DNA from: Pseudoalteromonas rubra
Lineage (GTDB): Bacteria; Pseudomonadota; Gammaproteobacteria; Enterobacterales; Alteromonadaceae
Assembly (NCBI RefSeq): GCF_001482385.1
Contig: NZ_CP013612.1
Location: 992,001 to 1,056,000 of the forward strand
Length of the DNA stretch: 64,000 bases
Direction of reading: 5' to 3'
The notes beneath the pieces were generated by a model that saw only the letters and a list, made by a program, of their open reading frames with translations, was not told where the DNA came from and searched no databases. Shown here piece by piece: positions 7,646 through 15,893 of the stretch; within the stretch, counting starts at the first letter, position 1, and each line of letters starts with the position of its first letter. Both the position numbers and the translations under genes were made by a program.

Positions 7646-9028
7646 ATGAGCACAAAACAACATATTCTGGTCGCCGATGACGATATGAACGTCATTGCAG
7701 GTCTGTCTTTTTTGTTGCAAGACGAAGGCTATGAGGTGAGTTGTGTTACCACGGCTCAGGCCGCGCTGGAAAAAGTCAAAGTGCAGTCGTTTGACTGCGC
7801 TTTGCTGGACATGAACTTTGGCAAAGACACTACCTCAGGACAAGAAGGGCTTGCCCTGATAGCTGAACTCAGGCAGCTCGACAGTCGTCTGCCAATAGTG
7901 ATGATGACTGGCTGGGCGACCATTGAACTGGCGGTAGATGCGATGCGCAGTGGTGCTCAGGATTTTGTGCAAAAACCCTGGGACAACGAGCGTTTGCTGC
8001 ACACCTTGCAAACCCATATTACGCTTGCACAATCACAGGGGTTAAATGAGCGGCTGAAACAGCAAAACCAGTTGCTACAGCAAGCCGCCTATCCTCAGGA
8101 ACGCAGCGAGATTGTGGCCTGTTCACAGCCGATGCAACAGTTGCTGACCCAGCTTGAACAACTGGCTCAAAGCGATATGAGCATCTTGCTGACTGGCGAC
8201 AACGGCACCGGTAAAAGCATGCTGGCGGCCTATGTGCACCGTTGTTCGGCGCGCGCTGAGCAGGCGTTTGTCACGGCCAACATGGGGGCGATAGTAGAAA
8301 GTCTGTTTGAGAGTGAGATGTTCGGCCATGTCAAAGGGGCTTTTACCGATGCCAAAGCCGCCAGAGCGGGCCGTTTTGAAATGGCGCGCCATGGCACCTT
8401 GTTTTTGGACGAAATTGCCAATATTCCGTTGTCTCAGCAGGCTAAGTTACTCAGCGTGCTGGAAGAGCGCAGGTTTGAGGCTGTTGGCAGTAGTCAGTCA
8501 CAGGTTGCTGATGTCCGGGTTATCTCGGCTACCAATGGTGATTTGCCAGCGCAGATCCAATCTGGTGGGTTTCGTCAGGATCTTTACTATCGACTGAATA
8601 CGGTGGAACTCAGAGTACCCTCGCTCAGAGAAAGAGTGGCCGACATTGGTCCGCTGAGCGAGCACTTTTTGACACAGTTTGCAGCAAAGTACAACAAACC
8701 TGTGCCGCAACTGAGTGAGCAAGCCCTCACCGCGCTTTGTCAGTACGACTGGCCCGGCAATATTCGCGAGTTGCGCCATGTCCTGGAGCGGGCGCTGTTT
8801 GTGTGTCGTACGGCCCAGATCACCCCAGGCGATTTGGCTATCACAACCGGGCAGCCAGCGGAGACTAATGTGGATGACCCTAGCCTGACGCTGGATGAAA
8901 TCGAACAAGCGGTGCTGCGTCAGAGGCTGCGCCATCATCAGGGCAATGCCAGTGAAACAGCCCGCTCTTTGGGGCTGAGCCGCAGCGGCTATTATCGCAG
9001 GCTGGCCAAGTTTGGGATGGCTGAGTAG
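7646..9028 (+). CDS. sigma-54-dependent response regulator, NtrC family
   Basis: This 460-aa protein has three parts. The receiver domain (about 5-120) has acidic residues DDD at 11-13, the phosphate acceptor Asp55, MTGWA and a conserved Lys (QKPW). The AAA+ sigma-54 activator domain (about 150-385) has Walker A GDNGTGKS and an LFLDEI Walker B. A Fis-type helix-turn-helix closes the protein (NASETARSLGLSRSGYYRRL). The sigma-54 contact loop reads GAFTDA where GAFTGA is usual. It probably activates its own operon through the sigma-54-like promoter at 3040 and the dyads at 2918-2968. The kinase gene follows after two bases. Confidence 0.92.
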   Translation: MSTKQHILVADDDMNVIAGLSFLLQDEGYEVSCVTTAQAALEKVKVQSFDCALLDMNFGKDTTSGQEGLALIAELRQLDSRLPIVMMTGWATIELAVDAMRSGAQDFVQKPWDNERLLHTLQTHITLAQSQGLNERLKQQNQLLQQAAYPQERSEIVACSQPMQQLLTQLEQLAQSDMSILLTGDNGTGKSMLAAYVHRCSARAEQAFVTANMGAIVESLFESEMFGHVKGAFTDAKAARAGRFEMARHGTLFLDEIANIPLSQQAKLLSVLEERRFEAVGSSQSQVADVRVISATNGDLPAQIQSGGFRQDLYYRLNTVELRVPSLRERVADIGPLSEHFLTQFAAKYNKPVPQLSEQALTALCQYDWPGNIRELRHVLERALFVCRTAQITPGDLAITTGQPAETNVDDPSLTLDEIEQAVLRQRLRHHQGNASETARSLGLSRSGYYRRLAKFGMAE

Positions 9029-9030
9029 CA

Positions 9031-10359
9031 ATGCGCAAGGTCTCTGGTTTTGCCCTGACGCACTTGCAGCGCCTGATTATCGTGGTTTGTCTGCCCTGTT
9101 ATCTGTTGATGGTGACAGGCTTGTATATGGCCAACTGGAATGGCTATTTGGTGGTGTTTATTGCGACTGTGTTTGCCTTATTGCTGATCTGTCTGGTGGT
9201 AGCAAGCAAGGCCATGGTGGCGCATCAGCTGCATACCTTAACGAACCTTATTGAAGCCATGACAGTGGGGGATTATTCGATGCGGGGACGGGTGAGCGGC
9301 GACAAAGCAATGTCTGATTTGCTCAGTCAGGTTAATCTGCTGGCAGACAGCCTCAGCCATCATAAAACCCAGGCGGTGGAGTCGCGCCTGATGCTTAATA
9401 AGTTTATTAATCAGATGGATGCCATGGTACTGGTGCTGGATGACCAGGAGCGGGTTATTATGGCTAATCAGCCCGCCCAGACAGTGTTGCTTACTGCCAT
9501 ACCCAGCACGGAGCAGCCACTCGCGCTTGCCTGCAGCGCTGTGGGTCGTCAACTGATGGCTTGCGACGGTAAAATAGTGATGCTGGACGACGGCCAGATC
9601 AGTGGTGAGTATCTGGTATTACGAGAGCGCTTTATCAGTGAAGGCAAAGCACATCAGTTTTTAATTATCAGTAATGCTGAGCGCTTGCTGATGGAAAAAG
9701 AGCGCACGGCCTGGCAGGGCCTGCTGCGGGTATTGAGTCATGAAGTGAACAACACCCTGACTCCCATCAGCACCATAGCGCAGCAGCTCAACAAGCGTTT
9801 ATCACAGCCAGAAAATCAGCCATCAGCCGACAGTTTGTGTCAGGGCATAGGCATTATCAGTGAACGCGCCAGCTCTTTGCGTGCTTTTTTAGAAGGCTAT
9901 ACTCGTCTGACGCACTTACCTCAACCCAATAAAGTTCCGGTAAAACTGGGTCGGGTGATCAGCACACTCACAACCCTTTACCCTGATATACACTGGCAGT
10001 TTGAGTTGGATCAGTCTGCCTCTGTGCTGGTTGATCAACAGCAGTTTGAACAGGTATTACTCAACCTCACCAAGAACGCGCAGGAAGCCGTCATGCCCGG
10101 CCAGCAGGTCGAAATCACTTTGTCTTCTGCTACTTCACTGGGCCAGCTGGTTCTGACCATGGTGGATAATGGCGGTGGGATCGTAAACCCGGATAATGTT
10201 TTTGTGCCCTTTTACACAACCAAAGCACAGGGCAGCGGGATTGGTCTGGCTCTGTGTCGGCAGATCATGTTTGCACATGGCGGCAGTATTAAGCTCGACA
10301 ATAATCCGGACGGTCAGGGCGCGCGGGTGCGCTTGCTGTTTCCGTATTACGAAGACTGA
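9031..10359 (+). CDS. sensor histidine kinase
   Basis: This 442-aa membrane kinase has two N-terminal membrane segments (about residues 13-30 and 36-55) with only a very short loop between them, so it probably senses the membrane itself or an inner-membrane partner. A HAMP-like linker and a PAS-like region follow. The phosphorylated histidine is in LSHEVNNTLTP (His237). The ATP-binding domain has N-box NLTKNAQEA, G1 DNGGGI and G2 GSGIGLALC, all intact. It is the cognate partner of the response regulator directly upstream and closes the efflux operon. Confidence 0.92.
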   Translation: MRKVSGFALTHLQRLIIVVCLPCYLLMVTGLYMANWNGYLVVFIATVFALLLICLVVASKAMVAHQLHTLTNLIEAMTVGDYSMRGRVSGDKAMSDLLSQVNLLADSLSHHKTQAVESRLMLNKFINQMDAMVLVLDDQERVIMANQPAQTVLLTAIPSTEQPLALACSAVGRQLMACDGKIVMLDDGQISGEYLVLRERFISEGKAHQFLIISNAERLLMEKERTAWQGLLRVLSHEVNNTLTPISTIAQQLNKRLSQPENQPSADSLCQGIGIISERASSLRAFLEGYTRLTHLPQPNKVPVKLGRVISTLTTLYPDIHWQFELDQSASVLVDQQQFEQVLLNLTKNAQEAVMPGQQVEITLSSATSLGQLVLTMVDNGGGIVNPDNVFVPFYTTKAQGSGIGLALCRQIMFAHGGSIKLDNNPDGQGARVRLLFPYYED

Positions 10360-10498
10360 CGATAAGTAAATTGGCGATTGATATTTAGCTATCACTTCAA
10401 CTGAAATAAAAAATTAACTTTTTGGTGTCTTTTTATTCACCCTGCGTGCTTAGTCTGTGTGTTGCCAGTATTGGCACTAATCAACTTAAGGAAGAATA

Positions 10499-10846
10499 AT
10501 GAGAACACATTTGTTACGCGCCGCTATTGGCGTATGTATGGCAGGCAGCGCATTTGCTGCACAAGCAACCATCTTTACCTGTTCAGGAGTTGTGACCAGC
10601 GTTGCTTCTCACAATGGTAATTTTGAAGTCAGATACAACAGTGAGCGCACTGGTAATCAGATGGAACCGGTAATCATCTATAGTACGCACACTTACCTGC
10701 TTGGCCCGGTACTGAGAGCCATTGAAGCAGGTCAGGACTCACGCACAGTTTACAACCTGGTCATTGAGAATCGCGATGGCGGCGATACCCGTTGCTACGA
10801 TGGAGAGTCAGAGAACGCTTTGATCGGCATCAGCGCAAAATACTAA
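10499..10846 (+). CDS. small secreted protein, unknown function
   Basis: This 115-aa protein carries a clear signal peptide (residues 1-23, cleavage near AQA). The mature part is short, beta-rich and has two cysteines (IFTCSG and DTRCYDG) that could form one disulphide. Its plan (secreted, SGVVTSVASHNGNFEV start, terminal Cys followed by IGISAKY) loosely matches the secreted protein at 299-622, and the two may be distant relatives. An AAGGAAG ribosome site precedes the ATG, and a two-hairpin structure follows the stop, so it is probably a single-gene unit. The function is unknown. Confidence 0.7.
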   Translation: MRTHLLRAAIGVCMAGSAFAAQATIFTCSGVVTSVASHNGNFEVRYNSERTGNQMEPVIIYSTHTYLLGPVLRAIEAGQDSRTVYNLVIENRDGGDTRCYDGESENALIGISAKY

Positions 10847-10856
10847 GCCGTTGTAT

Positions 10857-10907
10857 AGCTGCCAGCGCACAAAGCTGGCAGCTTTAGGGGCGTCACTGTG
10901 ATGCCCC
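10857..10907 (+). terminator. tandem hairpins after the secreted protein gene
   Basis: The first hairpin has a 10-bp perfect stem (AGCTGCCAGC with GCTGGCAGCT, 7-nt loop) followed by a short TTT. Directly after it lies a second GC-rich hairpin (GGGGCGTCA with TGATGCCCC, 3-nt loop, one G-T pair). The T-runs are weak, so this may be a terminator or an mRNA 3' stabiliser. Confidence 0.6.
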
Positions 10908-11087
10908 AATATATTGTAAAGTCCACTTCTTTCAGGTCATTTTGTCAGCTTGCTCAGCCTTTTTCTGTATGAATAACAGGTGCAATTCAACTGTACATTG
11001 GATGCTTTTTAATCTTTTTTATTTACAAGTGTAAATTTAGTGTTTATATTTTTTGGTTCCCAATAAAGGAAAAACAAAGGTATACAC

Positions 11088-12443
11088 ATGTTAAAGGTTA
11101 AAAAAACACTTTCAATGACAGCGTTGTCTGTTTCGCTGGGGCTAGGTCTGAGTGCAGCAGCAATTGCGCAACCGGCTAATGTCGGTGAGCACTTACTTTA
11201 TAGTATAAGTACTGAATATTATGAGCCTGAAATTGTTGGCGGTAATCCGGCCAATACCGCAGACTGGCCGTTCTATACACAAATTTTAAGCTCGAATGGC
11301 ACCACGGCATTTTGTGGTGGTAGTTATGTCGGTGATGGTTATGTACTGACTGCGGCACACTGTGTGAGTGGCAGATCGGCAAGCGGGCTTAATGTTAAAG
11401 TGGCGGGTTTTATCCTTGGTGGCAATGATGGCGACCGCATTGCTGTGGCCGAAAAATATGTTCATCCACAGTATAACAGCAGCACGTTAAACCATGATAT
11501 TGCACTGCTTAAGCTGGTTCGTACACCAACTCAGGGGTCGAGCGTTACGCTGGCACAGGGCAATGTTGAGCAATATGTGCGCGTTGGCGATTTAATTTCT
11601 GTTGCAGGTCTTGGCCGTTTGAGCGAAGGCGGCAGCCGTCCGACTAACCTGTATGAGGTAGACGTACCACTGGTCTCTGATCAGGTATGTCGCCAGTCTG
11701 GCGGCTCTTATCAGAATGTAGGCAGCGTGGCATTCTGTGCCGGCTACCCTGAGGGTCAGAAAGACTCTTGTAGCGGTGACAGTGGTGGTCCAATCGTAGC
11801 AAACTCAGGTGGCCAGGTGGTACAGCTGGGGATCGTCAGCTGGGGGATTGGTTGTGCACGCCCTGCAAAATACGGTGTGTACTCAGATGTGGCGGCACTG
11901 CGCAGCTGGATCGACAGCGTAAAAGGCGGTGCTGAGCCAGTTTCTGTGTCGTTCAAAGCAAACGATACGCTGACGGGTTTCAAGGTTGGCGAAACTAAAG
12001 CACATACTTTCACTGTCACCAATTCAGGCAATACGCCATTCACCTTTAAGACCTTAAATGTAACCGCCAGTGGTGTCACTTCTGGTCTGGTTAAGCCGGT
12101 TGATACGTGTAGCGCGAGCACGCTTGCCGCAAATCAGAGTTGTCAGGTGGGTGTTGAATTTGGTGCTAGTCGCAGTGGCTCAGCCGGTGTTGCTGTCAAC
12201 TTTACCCTGGAAGAAAGCCAGGTGAACTACAGCGCCAAAGCCACGGCGACGGTCACATCTGGTGGTGATACGAACTGTCCTGGCAACTGGGATGCGAGCA
12301 AGGTTTATAATAAGCCAGATCAGGTGACTTATCAGGGCTTTAAGTATGAAGCGCGCTGGTGGACACGTGGCGATGTGCCAAGTGAATCGGGCACCTGGGG
12401 CGTATGGAGATTGCTTGGTCAGGACACAAGTTGTACACGCTAA
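11088..12443 (+). CDS. secreted trypsin-like serine protease with carbohydrate-binding tail
   Basis: This 451-aa exoenzyme has a signal peptide (residues 1-27), a short pro-region and an IVGG activation site (at about residue 48, IVGGNPA). The S1 protease domain carries the catalytic triad: His in LTAAHC, Asp in HDIALLKL and Ser in CSGDSGGP. The Asp in DSCSGDSGGP at the base of the S1 pocket suggests trypsin-like cleavage after Lys or Arg. An Ig-like domain (about 285-390) follows, and the C-terminal 50 residues (NWDASKVYNKPDQVTY, then WW and W) look like a chitin-binding module of the CBM5/12 type. It probably degrades protein on chitinous or particulate surfaces. It is a monocistronic unit closed by the terminator at 12525. 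Confidence 0.93.
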   Translation: MLKVKKTLSMTALSVSLGLGLSAAAIAQPANVGEHLLYSISTEYYEPEIVGGNPANTADWPFYTQILSSNGTTAFCGGSYVGDGYVLTAAHCVSGRSASGLNVKVAGFILGGNDGDRIAVAEKYVHPQYNSSTLNHDIALLKLVRTPTQGSSVTLAQGNVEQYVRVGDLISVAGLGRLSEGGSRPTNLYEVDVPLVSDQVCRQSGGSYQNVGSVAFCAGYPEGQKDSCSGDSGGPIVANSGGQVVQLGIVSWGIGCARPAKYGVYSDVAALRSWIDSVKGGAEPVSVSFKANDTLTGFKVGETKAHTFTVTNSGNTPFTFKTLNVTASGVTSGLVKPVDTCSASTLAANQSCQVGVEFGASRSGSAGVAVNFTLEESQVNYSAKATATVTSGGDTNCPGNWDASKVYNKPDQVTYQGFKYEARWWTRGDVPSESGTWGVWRLLGQDTSCTR

Positions 12444-12524
12444 GCAATTAAGTAGTACCAATTTGACTTAATACCTGGTCTATTTTCTCGCCTCAAAATA
12501 GCCCACTTACTTAAGCAATTAAGT

Positions 12525-12550
12525 AAAAAAGCAGCTTCGGCTGCTTTTTT
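12525..12550. terminator. bidirectional intrinsic terminator
   Basis: A run of six A, then GCAGC-TTCG-GCTGC and a run of six T form a compact hairpin with a stable tetraloop. It can end both the protease transcript (plus strand) and the convergent cytochrome b561 transcript (minus strand). Confidence 0.9.
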
Positions 12551-12591
12551 AATGCAAAAATAAAGGGATCAACGTGTTACCTGACCGATGG

Positions 12592-13185
12592 CTAGCGCTC
12601 GCCACCGCGCGTCATTTTCAGCAAAGTCCGGTCGCGTTTAACCAAATGATGGTACAAGGCTGCAGCGGCATGACCCAGGATCAGCAGCCAGACAAGCCAG
12701 GCGCCGAGAATCTCCTTATGGATAAAGTCGATGGGTTTTTCAAACTCGGCGAATGACAGTCCCATTCCCTGTTCGACGAGTGCGCTAAATAGCGCTGTGC
12801 TTTCAAATTTAGGAATATCAAACAAAAAGAAAAACTCGGTGTCCACACCCGTGCCAATATAGCCCGTCAGTGGGGCGATAATCATGATGGCGTACAAAGC
12901 GTAGTGACCAATATGGGCGGCCAGATGCTCGATGTGGGTGCCAGGTTCTGCTGAGGGGGTGGTATTTAGCCATCGCCAGATGAGTCTGAGCGCGACAATC
13001 ACCGCAATTGAAACACCGAATGACAAGTGGAGCTGCAATGCAGTCCAGTTTTCCGGGGTTTTGGCTTCGGTAAACCACTGACGATAATAGACGCTGACAT
13101 AGGCCGCCAGAAATAACAGGGCTGTGCCCCAGTGTAGCCATTTTGCAATGGTGCCATAATCTCGTGAGGTATTTTTGATGCTCAC
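12592..13185 (-). CDS. cytochrome b561
   Basis: This 197-aa inner-membrane dihaem cytochrome has four membrane helices. It begins with the family hallmark YGTIAKWLHWGTALLF, where the His is a haem ligand. Further ligand histidines are visible in LQLHLSFG, HIGHYALYAIM and HKEILGAWLVWLLILGHAAAAL. The family moves electrons between quinol and periplasmic acceptors such as superoxide (CybB). It faces the protease gene and shares its terminator. The insert TEFFFLFDIPKF between helices is typical of this subgroup. Confidence 0.92.
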   Translation of the reverse strand: MSIKNTSRDYGTIAKWLHWGTALLFLAAYVSVYYRQWFTEAKTPENWTALQLHLSFGVSIAVIVALRLIWRWLNTTPSAEPGTHIEHLAAHIGHYALYAIMIIAPLTGYIGTGVDTEFFFLFDIPKFESTALFSALVEQGMGLSFAEFEKPIDFIHKEILGAWLVWLLILGHAAAALYHHLVKRDRTLLKMTRGGER

Positions 13186-13423
13186 AGGGTTGCTCCGGAT
13201 AGTGATTTGTTACTGCCACGGATGGTAACAGCTGGTGATGTGAATGAATGCCACAAAAATCCGGATAAAGTATTCTTTTTTTGAGAACACTGATTTTAAT
13301 ACTCTGATTTATATTGTCTTTATTTGATTAATTGTGAGATGTGCTGATTGCATTGCGTGAGGCTGCTTTTGATTTGTCCTGCTATACTGCAAGCGAATAC
13401 AGTGTGAATCAGCCGGAGGCCCT

Positions 13424-14503
13424 TTGCTTACTTTAACCTTAGTTTCTTTGTCGGGGTGGTCCGATATTGTCGAGCGTATTGGCCAGTCTACAGCACATAA
13501 AGTATGGCATGCGTTAGTGGGGTTACTGTCGCCAAATGGCCAATCCGGGTTGAAGCAGGACATATTCGAGCTGGGCGAGCTCTGGTTCGAAACCGACCTG
13601 TTTGATTCTCTCTCGCAGGCGGAAAGAGCACTGAGCCAGCGCGTGGCGCAGCACCTGCTTCACGAGCTGGATTGTCAGCTGGTGCATGAAGCCGAGATCC
13701 AGGTGAGCTCAGCGCAGGTGGAAGAGCAAACTTCACAAGAACAAACTATCCGGGCTGGTGCAGCCTGTGCTCTGAACGAGCTTTATCCTGATAGCAAAGA
13801 AGATTTGTTGCGGGTGTTTGCCAACAAAAATTTGCTCCCTTACTGGCAGTCAATCCAGCAGGTTCAAAGCAGCGGCGTATTTGGATACGAAGCCTTGATC
13901 CGAGGTCCGAAGGCGTCACCCTTGCACCGTGCTGACAAGCTTTTTGGTGCTGCCATGGCACAGGGGCGGCAGTTTGATATGGAAAAGCTGGCACTGACTA
14001 CCCATTTAGCAACGCACCAGGGCCAATGTGAGCAACAAAGCACGGTAAGATTAACGGTTAATCTCTCACCTGCTTTATTATTTGACGCGGATGTGTCGGG
14101 TACATTGCTAGATTATCCTTATGCACACTTGCTCTGTATTGAGCTGACAGAGCATCTGCCTGTAGATGACTGGGCACCCATCAAAGCAAAAATGGCCGAA
14201 TTACGCCAGCTAGGTTACACCTTCTGGCTAGACGATGTTGGTTGCGGATTCTTTGAGCTGACTTTGATCAATGCGGTGAAACCCGATGTAGTGAAGCTGT
14301 GTATCACCATTATCAGCCGCCTGGATTATGGCGCTGAGATCATCGATGAGATCAGGCAAGTGGTTGATACGGTCCACCTATATGGTGGCAAGGTGCTGGC
14401 CGAAGGCATAGAAACACAGCAGCAGTTAGCTATTGCCCGGGAGTTAGGGGTTGATTATGCACAGGGGTATTTGTTTGATAAACCAAGGGAAGCCGGGCTG
14501 TAA
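13424..14503 (+). CDS. EAL-domain protein (cyclic-di-GMP phosphodiesterase family)
   Basis: This 359-aa cytosolic protein has an N-terminal part of about 130 residues without a recognised domain. The EAL domain follows (about 140-355), with YEALIRG for the EAL motif, VNLSP, IELTEH, LDDVGCGFF at loop 6, VVKL, AEGIE and AQGYLF. The metal- and substrate-binding Glu, Asn, Asp-Asp, Lys and Glu positions look present, so cyclic-di-GMP hydrolysis is plausible. Loop 6 departs from DDFGTG. The start is a TTG at 13424 with GGAGG only four bases upstream. No GGDEF domain is fused. It is divergent from cytochrome b561. Confidence 0.85.
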   Translation: MLTLTLVSLSGWSDIVERIGQSTAHKVWHALVGLLSPNGQSGLKQDIFELGELWFETDLFDSLSQAERALSQRVAQHLLHELDCQLVHEAEIQVSSAQVEEQTSQEQTIRAGAACALNELYPDSKEDLLRVFANKNLLPYWQSIQQVQSSGVFGYEALIRGPKASPLHRADKLFGAAMAQGRQFDMEKLALTTHLATHQGQCEQQSTVRLTVNLSPALLFDADVSGTLLDYPYAHLLCIELTEHLPVDDWAPIKAKMAELRQLGYTFWLDDVGCGFFELTLINAVKPDVVKLCITIISRLDYGAEIIDEIRQVVDTVHLYGGKVLAEGIETQQQLAIARELGVDYAQGYLFDKPREAGL

Positions 14504-14599
14504 GAACCTAAACCTGCGCTCGTGTATGGCGGCTTCCAAACTTTAGCGCAATCAGTATACTGCGATTATTTAACCAGTGCAGACGATTGGAGTAGTAAA

Positions 14600-15100
14600 G
14601 TGCAGTGTCCCAGAACGTCACATCCGCTTAAGCCAGTGAAAGTGGGTGGTATTAAAGTGTATATATCCGAGCACAGTGGTGGTGTCTTTTTTGACAACCA
14701 GGTGTTATCTAATTTCACTAACCCGTCTGAATTGCGCTCAGAGGTGCTGGCAAAGCATCTGCGTCAATTTTCCGCTCCGCTTGGTGATGAAAACGCCCGG
14801 ATCAAGTGCCCGAAATGTCCTGATATCGTCATGATGCGTCGTTATTTTAGTCCGTTGCGTGTGGTTGAAATAGACGAGTGTCCGGGCTGTGGTGGCATCT
14901 GGCTTGATACCGGTGAGCTGGATACATTGCACGAGAATCACCTGAGTGCGAAAGAGCGTGAGATGCTAAGGATCAAAATGCTTGAAGAGCATCAGGCCTT
15001 TCACATTGACAGCCCAAGGCGTTATAAATTGTCTGAGCAGGATGGGGGCAGCAACCTTGAAAAAGTGTTTGCAATTGCCGCAGACGTGATCAGTGATTAA
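14600..15100 (+). CDS. TFIIB-type zinc-ribbon protein
   Basis: This protein of about 166 aa carries two zinc-ribbon-like units. The first, degenerate, is at the N-terminus (CPRTSHPLKPVKVGGI, then SGGVFFDN). The second is clear (CPKCPDIVMMRR, then CPGCGGIWLDTGEL). It belongs to the zf-TFIIB group of unknown function. I prefer the GTG at 14600 over the longer frame from 14522, because a GGAG ribosome site is seven bases upstream and the family starts with M-x-CP. The C-terminus is charged and probably helical. It follows the EAL gene but has no evident link to it. Confidence 0.82.
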   Translation: MQCPRTSHPLKPVKVGGIKVYISEHSGGVFFDNQVLSNFTNPSELRSEVLAKHLRQFSAPLGDENARIKCPKCPDIVMMRRYFSPLRVVEIDECPGCGGIWLDTGELDTLHENHLSAKEREMLRIKMLEEHQAFHIDSPRRYKLSEQDGGSNLEKVFAIAADVISD

Positions 15101-15149
15101 TGAGTAAGTGGGACGCCTGTCCTATAGCTTTGCTAAAGAGTCAGCAGTG

Positions 15150-15527
15150 TTATCTCAGTGAGTGAACCAGGATCACGGATAGCTGAATAACAATACCGAA
15201 CCAAAAAAACACCGTGTAACCGGCATACCATGTTTGACGCAATGGCTGAAATGCAGGCTTATTTGGCAGGGGTCGTTCGGGTGGACCAATATACATAGGA
15301 AACCCCAGTTGGTAGTTGTTCATCTGGGTCAGGTTGAACAATCCGAGTATGAGATTAAGCGTTACAAAGCTGAAAAATTGCTCTAAAGGGTGGCTGAAGT
15401 AGCTCAGTGCAGACACAATAAAGAGGTATGCCCAGTATCGAGTAAATGAATAATGCGCATATATTGCATTCATCACACGGGCGAACGTTGTTTTTGCGAC
15501 TTGAAGCATGCGAATTGACTCGGGCAT
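15150..15527 (-). CDS. small membrane protein, unknown function
   Basis: This 125-aa protein has about three membrane segments: YWAYLFIVSALSYF, FFSFVTLNLILGLF and YTVFFWFGIVIQLSVILV. Between them is a Pro-rich loop (GPPERPLPNKPAF). I recognise no family. Its ATG overlaps the stop of the 58-aa upstream gene (TAATG), so the two are translationally coupled. Confidence 0.7.
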   Translation of the reverse strand: MPESIRMLQVAKTTFARVMNAIYAHYSFTRYWAYLFIVSALSYFSHPLEQFFSFVTLNLILGLFNLTQMNNYQLGFPMYIGPPERPLPNKPAFQPLRQTWYAGYTVFFWFGIVIQLSVILVHSLR

Positions 15528-15703
15528 TAACTGTTGATATCCAGTATCATACCGACTGCCACACCGATCGCTATACCAAGCGTTACGCCATTGACAATAT
15601 TCTCAGAAGAGACGCCTATGGCAGTACCAACAGCCAATCCGGTGACCATACTGACGCCAATTTTGCTGGCTATCTTTTTACGATTTTGTTTATCTGTCTT
15701 CAT
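15527..15703 (-). CDS. 58-aa glycine-zipper membrane peptide
   Basis: This small gene encodes a charged N-terminus (MKTDKQNRKKIASK) followed by a glycine-rich hydrophobic stretch with regular small residues (IGVSMVTGLAVGTA, then TLGIAIGVAVGMI), the pattern of a glycine zipper able to pack helices in a membrane. A perfect AAAGGAG ribosome site lies seven bases before the ATG. Its stop overlaps the start of the membrane protein downstream. The coupling suggests the two products act together, perhaps as a small membrane complex. The function is unknown. Confidence 0.75.
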   Translation of the reverse strand: MKTDKQNRKKIASKIGVSMVTGLAVGTAIGVSSENIVNGVTLGIAIGVAVGMILDINS

Positions 15704-15854
15704 GATTTCACTCCTTTAAAGTCACGTTAGACAGTGGGTAATTTACCACCAAATGACACCTTAAGCCATTTATTTCAATAAAGGGTGAATGAAAAAAATA
15801 GTAGCGTGACGTTTTTGAGTTAGGCTGGATTGGCATGTTAGCAGGCAAGTGAAA

Positions 15855-15881
15855 GCCACTGTAAACGGGGTTTACAGTGGC
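15855..15881 (-). terminator. 12-bp hairpin downstream of the yqjG gene
   Basis: GCCACTGTAAAC and GTTTACAGTGGC pair perfectly over a 3-nt loop, 13 bases past the stop of the minus-strand yqjG-like gene. In that direction it is followed by TTTC, a weak T-run, so it is a probable but not ideal terminator for the pirin-yqjG unit. Confidence 0.65.
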
Positions 15882-15893
15882 AGTATAGGGCGC

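Noticed and set aside
12574..12756. Plus-strand 60-aa frame after the protease
   Set aside because: It is antisense to the 3' end of the cytochrome b561 gene and follows a terminator.
15446..15730. Plus-strand open frames at 15446-15730 and 15534-15719
   Set aside because: They lie antisense to the 58-aa glycine-zipper gene, which has an ideal ribosome site and coupling to the next gene; the plus-strand products have no protein-like features.
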